Shown here piece after piece: positions 24,901 to 37,900 of a stretch of 64,000 nt of DNA. Position 1 is the stretch's first letter. The number at the start of each line of letters is the position of its first letter. Position numbers and translations under genes: made by a program. Under the pieces are notes generated by a model. It made no database searches, was not told where the DNA came from, and saw only the letters and a program-made list of their open reading frames with translations. The stretch lies in NCBI GenBank assembly GCA_037127315.1, contig JBBBDQ010000350.1:4010001-4074000 (forward strand), read 5' to 3'. Origin of the DNA: Ascarosepion bandense. Lineage: Eukaryota > Mollusca > Cephalopoda > Sepiida > Sepiidae.

Positions 24901-27900
24901 CAGGTCTTTGTGATTCTGTAGTAATTTCCAGTCCATAAAGTTCAAAGAAGGATGGCTCTTGCTAAAACCTAAACGGTTAATTCATTTGAAACCATTTTTA
25001 AACATTGAACTGAGAAATTGGCCGCAAACAGCGAACAGTTTAGATATTTCTGAATGAGTTTATTGCCATGCATGGCATCTATATGAAAGTCTTGATCTGA
25101 TGAGGCTATTTAAAAACATGACTTCAGAGTAATGCTTTGGTTTTGTAGCAATTTTCAGTGTTGGGCAAAACTGCCTTTAGTCTGTTATATGTCCCGTTTC
25201 CTTATTTCTTAGACTAAATTTGTTATAACTGATCCATACACTACTGGCCATAATTATTAGGCCACCCCAGTTTTTTTTAAAAGAAATGATATATTTCATA
25301 CTATTTTTGGTATTTATTGCCAAATGAAAATATAATGCTTCTTTTGTTATTATTACTTTGCAAAATTTTACAAGGCAAGGAAGCAAAGATGAATACTTTT
25401 AGAAAAGACAGTGGGAAGTCACATCGTGTCGGTGGGAAAGTCAGTTCATAAGCTGATATCACTTGGATCTCACAGCCATAAACAAAAGTATAGGCATCCA
25501 TAAGTTTTGCTTAATTATCTATGATATTGTTTATTACAGTATCTAATGATTTACATATTGCAGTTCTAATTCCATGTCTTATCTCTTCGTGACTAGTTCA
25601 GAATAAATATTATCTTAACAGGCATCACACTGAGTCATAGTCGATGAATCCCATTTATCAACAGAGCACACTGCAGGCTAATGATAATTCTATAATGGAT
25701 TAGAGTGAGTTTACTTAGTATTAGATAAGGTTTGTTTGTCCATGACCAGTGAACAGTACATTTACCAATTTTGTGACCATTTGCAATAATTCATGGACTC
25801 TATGTGATTTCCGAATGATGGGTTATTCTTACAGGATAATGCACTATGTCATCAATTGCCATAGGAGCATTCTTGAGTCTTCGACAAATGGTGTGGCCAC
25901 CATATTGATACAATATGAATTCAGTCAAGAATTTATGGTAGAGAGATTCTACTCTTAAAAATATCAAGGAACTGTGAATAGCTATAAAGACTGCATTGCT
26001 AGGTATCTTTTCTGAGAAATAAATGCTACTTTGCTACACTTGGTTGCATGAATGCAAGACACATACATATTTTCTGATATTTCACTGATTTTATATGCCT
26101 GAATATTTTCTTTAAGTTTTTAATTTTTGTGGGTGTGTCTCTCTGCTTTATTTATTCTTCAAAAAGTTCAAATGGTGAGGGGGTAGTTAGTGTTTGATAT
26201 GCCACTGAAATGCATTCAATAAAACTGTGATAGTTTTTGCAAGAGTGCACACTAATGCTATTCTCAATTACATCATAGCAGATAGTGTACTTACCAGACC
26301 TTAAAACAGGTTTTTGATTTCTTTTCAATAACATTCAGTAGTTTTGTATTTATTTCTTATAAATTCTTTCTTCAATCAATAATTTAAAAAAAAATTTTTT
26401 TCTGATAAAAATAACATTTATAAATAAACAACAAATGATAAATTGGGATTAAATAACATTTATTTAACCTGAATTTATTTCAATAGAATTCTGTCTGTAA
26501 CTTGTATAAAGTAGGACAGACATATAATTGTTATTCCATTTGCTGAGATCTTTCAAATCTGATCTTACTGGTTTTTTAAGTTTTCATCTGAACTGACTTT
26601 TGTTATTGCGATCTGATTTCTGTTTGGAACCAAATATCACACATCATCACAAGATTTTTATATAGATAATATTGTTAAAATACTCTAGCTTGATGAATAA
26701 TTTTTACAAGTTCACTTTGTAACTTAATAATGTAAGTGGTCTGCATTTACCCTGATCTCAATAATAATGATTCAATTTTTGGATTTGTTATAACATCTCA
26801 AACAAAAATCTATCAACTCTGAAAATCTGGAAAAAAAATTTTAAAAAATATATTTCTGTTACATAATTGTATATATAAAAAAATAGAAAAACATTAATTT
26901 ATAAAATAAACTTCTTGTATGTTTCATTATTTTATACAAAAACTATTCATCTTATTTTTTTCCTCTTCCATCATAAAAATTTCTCTACTTTATAATAATT
27001 TTTTTTTTATATTATGTGAATGTATATTAATAAAGAAAATCACTTCATAATCCTGCTGATTAGGGTTTAGTAGGATTACAAGCAAATATAACTTTAAATG
27101 TTTCAGTTTTTGATGGAGTTTGGTTAATTCTACAGTAGTTTCCTATTATTTATTTGCAAAAAAGTATCAAGGAAATTCTGTAGTAGAAAGTGGTTTGGCA
27201 TTGAACTTAATTACCACCTTTGGCAGCCTTTAAGCAAGTCACACAGAAGAGTTTAATTTATTAGGATTTATTGTAATAATAGAAGCTACTTAATACATTG
27301 TAAAAAAAAAAATAGCTTAATATGTATCTGCTAAAATATTTTAAGAAACGGTAGGTTTTTATCATGCAAAGTATGAAAATTTTCAAGTTGTTACAAAAGT
27401 TACCAATACATGATGCATAAAACAGACATTTTAAGTTGCTAACAGCAGCCTATAAAATTAGTTTGTTCAAGCTTCTTAAGTTGTAATTGTTGGTCATTTT
27501 CATTACAGATGTTCTTCGTGATCAAAAAACAAAGTTAAACAACTTTGTTTTTTGATCACTAAAATATTACAATTTAATTTTTTCTTTTTATCTCCCAACA
27601 CCATGTGTACTGAGTAAAACTCTCAATTTGCTGTTTTTTATTAAAATCAAAGGTTTTTTTACTTACTTTATTTATATTCTCCAGACTGTTGTCCTCATCT
27701 GTATTGCCATATTCACAACGTTTCAGCCATTCTTTACTCTGACCTTCATCAGGTAATTAAAATTTTGAAATGGACACTTTATTTTTCTCACTAGGTTATA
27801 TTGTTCTCATTCCATGAGTCATGCCTCTTTCAGATGTCTTAGTTATCTCCCTTTAACACATCGACCAGTGAATAAAAGTGTTGGTTAGTTCCAGTGACTT

Positions 27901-30900
27901 GACCCAAAAAGTTGTGTGGCAACAGCAGTGGTGAACAAAGGTTAAAGGGGGATAACTATGACATCTGAAAGAGGCATGACTCATGGAACAAGAACAATAT
28001 ACCTCAGTGATCGAAATAAAGGGTTCAGTTCAAAATTCTGATCGCCTGAAGAAGGTCAGAGCATTCAACAGCTGAAACATTATGAATCTCAGAAGTATAG
28101 ACAAATATTAAGGATTTTTTTGTTTTTCGTTGGTTTTTTTGATAATTTTTGTTTTGTTTCCCACAAACTTTTTTGTTCTTGAAATGTTATTCTTTGTTTA
28201 AATTCTTTTCCTTTTTTGTGATTTATAAAAAGTAAGAAAATAAATCAAAAACTTTCAGAATGTTATTGTAATATGGACAATATTTTTTGGTTTTGGAATT
28301 CTAAGTAACTTTTGAATAGCACTGAAAATCATAGAAAATGTTTTCATAAAATATTAACTCTATTTTAATTTCAGACTAGATGGCCCAGAGGCTTACATTA
28401 TCACTGCCAAAGAAGTAAAAGAGAAATGCCCCGAAATACGTCATGAAGATTTGGAAGTAAGTAAACTTTATCTTGGTATCTTTCTTTTAGACACTAATTT
28501 TCATGTATTTCTTTTATATAATCTGATTTTACTTCCAATCTTCTGCATTTTACCATAAAGTTTGGGATAATTGGTGCCCCAATGCATTTTTTTCTCCCCC
28601 CCCCCCCTTTTTTTTTTTTTTTTTTTTTTGCATGAATGTTTCTTGCTTAAATCACCTTCTATGTGCTATGTCAATTCAGAACCAATATGCCAAATACAGG
28701 TCGGGGATACTAAAATCAAGCTGGTACAAAAATTTAAATACCTGGAAAGTGTTATAACAGAAGGCAAAAAGCGTGAGACAGAGATCCAAAGGCGATTGGC
28801 ATGGTGAAGGAAGCATTCCAGAAGTTGAGTAAAGTATTAAGAAACAGGGTAATTTTGCTAGAAACAAAGAAGAGAGTACTGGATTGCTATGTGATGTCAG
28901 TTTTTAATTTGCTTTCTTGTCTTTGTTATCCACAATTGAACGTTTACCGTCGCTTGCTTTTTTTTTGTTTTTTTTTTTTAGCTTGTTAGAAAATTCTCTT
29001 GCATTAGGGGCTAAATTCTGTTCTTTCTTTCTCTCTCTATGTATCTGCCATTCCTTACCCTAGATGAATGACCTGAACCCCAACTTCTCAAGCTAGTATG
29101 CCATATATAGGGTAGCTAGAAGTAAATTTAATCACTGCTTGATCTGGTTTTTGCCAAAAAAGTGAAATGTTCTGTTAAATGCTCATTTTCACTTTATTGG
29201 CCATTCAAGTGTGAGGTGTAATTCCCCCACCTTTTTTAAAATCCTACCATTTCAGTCATATCCAGTTTGATTTGGCGTTGATTTCATTTTTGCTTAAATT
29301 CTTTAAATGTAAGTCATTTTTATGTTTTTTGTAAATTTTAATCTGATTGTTTTTGTTATTCACAATTGACTGTTTACCATCACATAGTTTTTTTTTGGGG
29401 GGGGGGGGGGTTAACCTGTTAGAAAATTCTCTTGCATTAGAGACTAAATTCCATTTTTCTGTAAGTGATCTTCTGACTTAAAACTTAGTAAATTTAAATT
29501 TTTTTTTTCAAATTGGAGTTGCTAGAATCTACTATCACTCAGTTCACACTTCTCCCTCTTCTTTTGAACAGAAGTAGAGGCTCATCTCTTGTTTCTTGTT
29601 TAGGAAGAGGTTCCCAGTTTCTTTCCACTCCTCAGGTCTTAATAGTAGTGTTCTTGCAAGCTTTTCGTGTGGATGGTGGCAACATCTCTTCATTCTGAGG
29701 GTACCGGGTAGGCAGTTTCCTGGTTGCTGCTTCCGGCTGGTAGTTAGGAGCCTGAACTCTTGTGTAGCATCTGCTATGATCAACAGTTGAATAATATTGG
29801 GGTTTCTTGTAGTGCCATGTTGCGTATGGATGCGTGTCCCTGCAAGTGCCTCCAGTGGGCAACCCTGAGGCCACATTATGCTGCAGTCTGCGCCAGTTTC
29901 CTTCCTACACATGCTGCATTTGACAACCGACTTATACTACTACTACTATTCTAGGCCTCTCCTTAACAAAAACAACTCTAATTATGACATCACACAAATT
30001 AAGAATAAAAACCAAACCAGCTAAACAAAAATCACCTGAACATGTTAACATCTCTTTCTCAAACATCTGTGGTATCTGCACCACCTTTTGCAGCATTGAA
30101 CCCTTCCTCCAAGTAAACTTACCTGTCATCTTAGCTTTCTGTAAAACTAACCTTGACCCTTCTAGTCTTTCCTTCTGATTTTTATATCCCTGGTTACCTT
30201 TCCCTCTTTAGGAAGGACTCCAATGTCCATAGGCATGGAATTGGCGTTTAATGTCAGCAAACATCTCCTTCTAGCTAGGGTGATTTCTCTTGAATCTCCA
30301 GATCATTCCTACATGTGTCTCCATCTTTCTCTACTAAGCTTATTTAGTTATCTTCTCTTTCTCTACTGCTCCCCTTTGCCTCCTGACTGTTCTGTACTTG
30401 ACAGAATCTTGAACAATATAAATAAGGCCATTTCCTCTCATATATTTTGCTCATATATTTTTGTTTGGAGACTTTAATGCCTACCACGTCAAATGGTTGG
30501 AAAATGCTGTCACAGATCTTGCAGATGTCTATACCATGAACTTTTCAATCACTCAATCCCTTATGCAAGTGGTGGATTTCTCTACACATTTTTCTAATAA
30601 TCCTAATGGAACTGACTCTCTGCTGAATCTGTTTCACTTCTATCCCTGACTCTTGCCATGTCATACAGCTTTGCCTTCTTGGCAACTCTGATCACGCTGT
30701 GGTTTCTCCTTCCACTTCCCCTTTCACAAGCAGAATATGTTACTGCTCCCAAAGAGCTGACTGGGAATCAATTTGCGATTTCCTATGTGATGTTCCATGG
30801 AACAAAGTTTTAGTCTTCTCATTGAAGACTGTGCATCTGAGGTCTCCTCTTAGTTTAAAGCTGACATCAATGCTTTCATCCCAGCCAGGAAGTTACAACT

Positions 30901-33147
30901 TAAATCCCATTTATTCCCCTGGTTCTCCCTTGCTTGCTTGGCCGCTATTGCCCACAGGAATCACTTCTTTCGGCTTTATCAGAGCCACGTATCTGACCAT
31001 AATAGACGACTTTTTACCTCAGCTCATAATGAGTGCAAGCGGATCCTAAATGAAGCTAAGCGGCTGTTTGCTGAAAGAATGAAGCAGTGTATAGCATCCC
31101 GCAAGTTTGGCTTCAAGGACTACTGGTGACTTTGTAAAAATGTGTTAAATAACAGCAAGCCCTCAATCCCCATTTTTATCAATAAATTTGAGGTTCTCAC
31201 ATCTTCAGTGGACAAATCCAAGTGCTTTGCTCACAGATTTTCCACCAACTCAACATTTGATTTGTCTGGAGTATCCACACCTGATTTCCCACCTAGAACT
31301 GAGGCTCAACTGAGTGACGTTCACATTATCCTCTCACTGGTCTTTAACATAATTTCAACGCCTGACCTTCATAAGGTGAGCAAAGGTGATGGAATACCAA
31401 TCATTGTCCTGAAAAAATGTGCCCCCAAACTCTCATCTGTCCTCTCCAAATTCTACAGTTATTGCCTCTCTGCTTCTTGCTTTCCTGCCTGCTGGAAGTC
31501 CTCCTCTGTGGGTCCTGTATTTAAAAACTCTTTAGAACCCTCAAACCACTCTAATTATTACCCTATCAGCCTCCTACTGATTTTTGGCAAAGTGTTCAAG
31601 GCTATTATCAATACTGAAGTGGTACATCTTACAGCTTACAGTTTTTCTGATAAACAGTATGGTTTCTACTTCATCAGGTCTACTGCTGATAGGCTAACAA
31701 CCATCACAGTATACATACCAGGCTCTCTTTAAGAATGGCAAAGCTCGAGCTGTTGCCCTTGATATCTCCAAAGCATTTGACAGTCTGGCATGCTGGCCTT
31801 ATATGCAAGCTACAGGGCTATGGTATAACTGGATGCTTGTTTGATCTAATCCGGTCGTTCCTTTTAAATTGTGTAATGAAGGTAGTATTGAATGGGCATG
31901 TTTCCGGATATTATCATACAAACACCGGTGTCCCTCAAGGCTCTATTCTAGGCCCTATGCTTTTTCTGATCTTCATCAACGATTTCCCGGATGTAATCAG
32001 ATCCCAAGTAGGCATCTATGCTGACGACACTATCATTTACTCTCGCCTCGATAAGAAATCTGCTTGGGCTGACAAAGTAAACCTTTCTGTTGTTTTTGAA
32101 AAGGACCTCCAATCTGTGGTGAACTGGGTAAGAAATGACTTGTAAATTTTAATGCTTCCAAAACGAAGCAGCCATCCCTTAACCACCATAGAGAGTCCCT
32201 CCTGCACCCCCAGGATCAGGCTACTCTTCCTGAAAGCAAAACACTGTGCCTCCTCAGCCTAATTCTATCGGCTGACCTCAAGTGGAATGACTACATTGAA
32301 TCCATAGCTAAATCTACTGCAAGGAAGATCAGTTCGCTCTGTAGGGCCAGGAAGTTTTTCTCGGCTGAATCCATCTTGCACATATATAAATCTATCATTC
32401 GCCTGTGCATTGACTACTGCTGTCACATTTGGTCATATGTACCTGCTATTCATCTCTGGGTTATTGACAAAATCCAATGGAAAATCTGCAGTGTATGTGA
32501 TCCAACTCTGGAAGCTCAACTCCAGTCACTTTCGCACCAACGTAATGTGGCTTCTCTCTGTCTCTTCTACAAATACTTTCACGGCTTCTACTATGATGAG
32601 CTTAGCTCCCTGGTGCCCCCTCTGTATGAATTTAGTTGAGCTACTAAACTAGCGACTACGTCCCACCCTTTTACAGTAAAATCAATCCAATGTAACTGCA
32701 ACCTCTACTCTATCAGCTTCTTTTCTTGCACTTCCCGCCTGTGAAATTTCTTTTCATATACTTGCTTCTCTGATGGCTACAATCTCCAAGAATTTAAATG
32801 CAATGTCAATTACCATCTCTTATCTTTGACTCGCATCTTTTTCCTTAAAAACCTTGTATCATGTTCTTTTCCCTTTCCACTCTACTGTCATCAGCTCTCT
32901 TCACACCAGCTCTTACCTATTTTCTGACACCCCCTGTATTTTGTTCCTCTTTCTCATCACTCACCTCTTATGTAACCCTCTGCAAACCAGTGGCAGAACT
33001 GCCTTGCTTGGAGGAAAATGATTATAAAAAAATACTTACATAGCTAATAATACAACAAACTGATGCTCATATTCAACATAGCCTCAACATACACATGCAC
33101 ACACACACACACACACACATATTCAACATAGCCTCAACATACACATG

Positions 33148-33218
<71 letters not shown>

Positions 33219-34930
33219 CAGAAAAGTGAAAGAACATGTAGATTAAAAACCCACTGTTCAAGCATTTACTTTTATAAAGAGTGCTCGATACAGAGTAGAG
33301 CTTAACCCTTTGTTGCATATTGGTTACAATTGTAACCAATATGCAACAAAGGGTTAATATTATAAAAGCATTTGTTATTACAATGGTTTATAAAAGCAAA
33401 ATTACTTTAGAACATTTACAAACTACTACAAAATTGTACATTTTGTTTCGACAATGAAAGAACAATACCTCATCAGTTAATTAACAATTATGGTAATAAA
33501 CATTTTATTTATTTTTATTTATAATTTTTTATTATATTTATTATTATTATTTTTTATTTTTTAATTATTATTTTGTAATATATTTTTATTTTTTATTTAC
33601 TTTATGTTTATTCTAATTTATTTTATTTTAATTCTAATTTAATTTAATTCAATTTTAATTGTTATTTTTTATTTTATTTTTATTTTTATTTATTTTATTA
33701 TTCCAATTTATTATATTTATATTATATTTATATTATTTTTATTTATTTTATTATTCCAATTTATTATATTTGGGTTGTTTTTTTTTTTAATATTCTTTAT
33801 TTTATGTTTTATCAATAATTTTTCTATTTGTGTATGTCATTTCATAATTTTTTTTTATAAATGCTAAAAGTTTTAATTTGAAACACTGTCTATATCTATC
33901 TGCAATTCACTTCCGGCCAAAATTCAAAATTTCTCTCTCTTAGCCATTTCCATTGGCTCCCCCCTTTCTTCCTTTGCTAAATTTTCTCACTTTTTTCTTC
34001 TTTACTTTCTATTTCTTCTGTATCTTTCCTTTTCCTCTTTTCCTCAAAAAAAAAAAAATGCCTAAAGATTTGAGCTCAAACAATGTAAAAGAGGTCAATA
34101 TCTGTCTGCAATTCACTTCCAGCCAAAATTTTAAATTTCTCTCTCAGCTATTTCCATTGGCACTTCCCCCTCTAGATTTTCTTACCTATTTTCCTCTTCA
34201 CTTTCTATTTCTTCTGTATCTTTCCTTTTTCTTTTTTTATTTCTTATCTTATTTTCTGATCCTTTTCCCTCTTTCTTCCCCCTTTTTTAATATCTTTTTA
34301 CCTCATATGAAAAAATTTGCAAAATGTAGTAGTTTGCACATGTTCTAACATAATAATTAATAATATATATATATATATATATTGGCATTGAAGTCAGCAT
34401 CTAGTGGCAACAATGTTTCATGCTTCAAGCCTGAAGATTGCACTCAAGCATGAAACAGACTGTTGCTACTTGGTGTTGACCTCAATACCCATTTTTATGT
34501 TAAGATTTTTACGTAGATATGCATTCAAGTCATCTGTAGGCCTTGTGAAACTCGGGTTATGATTAGGGCCATTCTTTCATAGGGATTAATGTTGTCAAGT
34601 GTTTTTTACATTGTGCACTGCACTTTACTAAGTAGGTAGGTGTTTGCTTTTAGATTTTTTTTCTTTTTTTTTTTTTTTTTACTCTTTTCAAGATTTTAAC
34701 TTGATTAAGAATATTTAAGTCTTTGGCTAGTAGTTTGTTGGTTTGACTTTATATATATAATCTTCAAAATTCAATAAAAATGAGTATACATACTGAAAAT
34801 AAAATTCCCCAAACATAATAAAAAGAAAGTTTTAACATCAAAATTTTTGTTATTATTAAGAAGACCAAAGAATTTTTTGGATTATTAAATTATATATTTT
34901 GCACCAGCATATGACCATAAATATGAATAA

Positions 34931-34969
<39 letters not shown>

Positions 34970-37900
34970 CTAATAATTCATTTTTACAAGAATTGTTATT
35001 GTTTTCATTTTTTTTTAGATTTTAATTGGAACAATTTATAAAGTTTTTAAGCTTACTACAATTTGATGACCATTCTGACCATTTTTTTTTTTTTTTTTTT
35101 TTTTTTGTGCATGTATGAGCATGCCAATTTTTGGTAAATACGAATGTCCATACACAACATTATCAGAAAATAAGCATGTTAACTATAGTAAATTTAAAGT
35201 CAAAGTACTTAAAATTCAAGAAAACATTAGCTAAGGGAAAAAAAATTCCTAAATTTTTATTATTACTAGGTAGTTAAAAAATGATATATAAAAAGCACTC
35301 CAAGTTATATTCAAGTAATTTTTGCAGATATGTCTCCTGGAGAAAAAAAAATTCCCAAACATTAAGTTGTCAATACTTTATAAAAAGACCAACCTCTGTG
35401 TTACAAAATCCTCTTCTACAATATTTTAAACTAAAAGTAAGTTTTTGCAAATCAAATTGATTAAACTTTAAATTTGCTGATCCTCATCAAATAGTAACGA
35501 GAATTACAGAGAATTATGTTGTTGCTGAGTGATTATAAATATGTTTAAAATCAGCAAATCTTATCGATTTAAAGAAAAAAGAAAGGTAATTATAATCAAT
35601 TTAAATTAGTTTTGAAATGCACTAAAATATTTTGCTTCTTGGAAATATTAAATTTAATCTATTAGCTTGAAATTAAAACAAAAAAGCTTCTAGAAAAATT
35701 ATTCATTGTTTTAAAATTCACTTCAAACCATAGGTATCATTTTCTTTGAACACACACACACACACACACACACACAAGGTTTTTTCTTATCAGAATTCAT
35801 TTTGCACATTTATAAATCTACTATTCATTTATGAATTGAATACTGTTGCCATATCTGGTTTGGTGCTCCTGCTATTCATCTTGAAATTCTCAACAAAATT
35901 CAAAGAAGGATCTGCAATGTAATTGGTTGTGACTTGGCATCTTGACATCAGTCACTTTCTCACTAATGTGATGTGGCTTCCCTTTGCCTTTTCTAAAAAT
36001 ACTTTTATTGCAACTGCTCTGACAATTTTTTTTTCCTGGTGTCCCGATCACATAAATTTAAATTCGCTACCGGGTTGGCATCTAAATTCCAACCTTTTAT
36101 CATTGAAATAGTTAAATATATCCACCACCTCTACTCTAAAAGTTTTTTTTCTCACACTTCCATTTATTTGCTTCCCTGATAGCTACAATCTCGAAAAATT
36201 TAAATGCAATGTCAGTTGCCATTTTCTATCTTGAATCTCATTTATCTTTTCTTCAATACCCTCTGTACCCAATCTTTTCTCTCACTGTAACACCCTGTGC
36301 AAGTTTTGCCTTGCTTTGGGTGAAATGATTAACATAAAATATATATAGGTTATTCTGGTTGTCTGACAAGTGAAGTAGTGTAAAAACAAACTGTATCTTT
36401 ATGAGGTGTGATACTGTGGAACATCGAGGGTACCTTGACACAAAACCTAGCTAAGAACACTTGCAGACGGTTATAGTACGACTGTGTAAATTTTCAAGAA
36501 AATCAGTTCAGCCATTTCGGAGTTTATAGGTAACGGACACACACACACACACAGAGACAAAGTTCCATTTATAAATAAGTTTAGATTAGATTTAGATAAT
36601 CACAGATGGCGTCACATTGTCCTTCAGTTTGCATATGCGTTATTAATGTAATTCACCCAAAACATGCAGTCACACACACACACACACACACACTAGACTT
36701 TGACATCTAACATGATGTCTGAAAGCATGATATGGACTGGGGTGGCAACTTATTTTTCAAACTTAGTAAACAACAAAACTTCACCTCTCCTTCATATCAA
36801 TTTTCTCTCTTTTCCTTTTCAAATCTTGGTTTCAATACACTGAGCATTCATAATTATTTCATCATCAGCTGGCACAAGTGGTGGGAAATATAATCACTTT
36901 TAAAACTTTCATGCATGAATAATATTCACAAAATTATACAGATCTGTGATGTCACTGGTCGTTGTCAGAGCACAGCTAAACAATGGCCATTATATGATCA
37001 GATTTTTAATTTAGTTCGGCACAATCTAAACTTATTTATAAATGGAACTTTGTCTGTGTGTGTGTCTGTGTGTGTATGGGTATCCATTACCTATAGACTC
37101 CGAAACGGCTGAACCAATTTTCTTGAAAATTTACACAGTTGTACTATAATCGTCTGTGAGTGTTCTTAGCTAGGTTTTGTGTCGAGGTACCCCCAATAAA
37201 TATCGATAATTGAAAAAATCAGGTTATAGAAGGAGTGGTTCGATTTTAACCAAATCTGATACACTCATAGACAAAGACATAAGAAACGGTATTCAGAAGT
37301 TTCAAGGTTGCAGTTCTGACAATAGTGCAGAAAATAGATTATATATATATATGTATATATATATATACATTATAAATTATGTTTTAGAACATGTACATAA
37401 TTTTTTTATATATGTCCTCAACAATCATATGTTTGTTTCAACGTTGGGTGTCCAACATTTCTTCAGGAGGAAAAAGCAAAACCTGAAATCATCTGCTGCC
37501 TATATTTGGTTTATTGTTGTTGTTGGAGGTTGGTTGGTGTTATTGATAATGAAGGGAATGTGTCTTGTGTTGTCCGTTAGAGTTTTGAAGAGCTTAGTGT
37601 ATAAGTGATAAATTGTTGATTAATGGCATTATCTGTTGGAGTGTATGTTTTTATCAGTCAGGTATATCTTTTGGTTAGAATTTCGCAGAGATTGGTGTGT
37701 GGAGGAGTTTGATTACTTGGTCAGTTTTGTGTGTTTGTGTGGGTTTTTTTTTTGTGTGTGATTGGGGAACTTATCTTGTTTGTTGACCTTATGAATTTTT
37801 AGGCATCATGTTTAGCTAGTGTTTTGATTTATTTGTGTCTGTTGTTACCAGACAAATTTTATTTATTCTCTTTCATTTAGTGGTGAGGCTGTTTTTCTCA

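Noticed and set aside
27518..27559. Hairpin considered as a transcription terminator
   Set aside because: Intrinsic terminators of this kind are not expected in an animal Pol II intron.
29544..29912. 122-codon antisense open frame in the LINE-J 5' region
   Set aside because: It lies opposite the retrotransposon's 5' UTR and resembles no known protein; probably chance.
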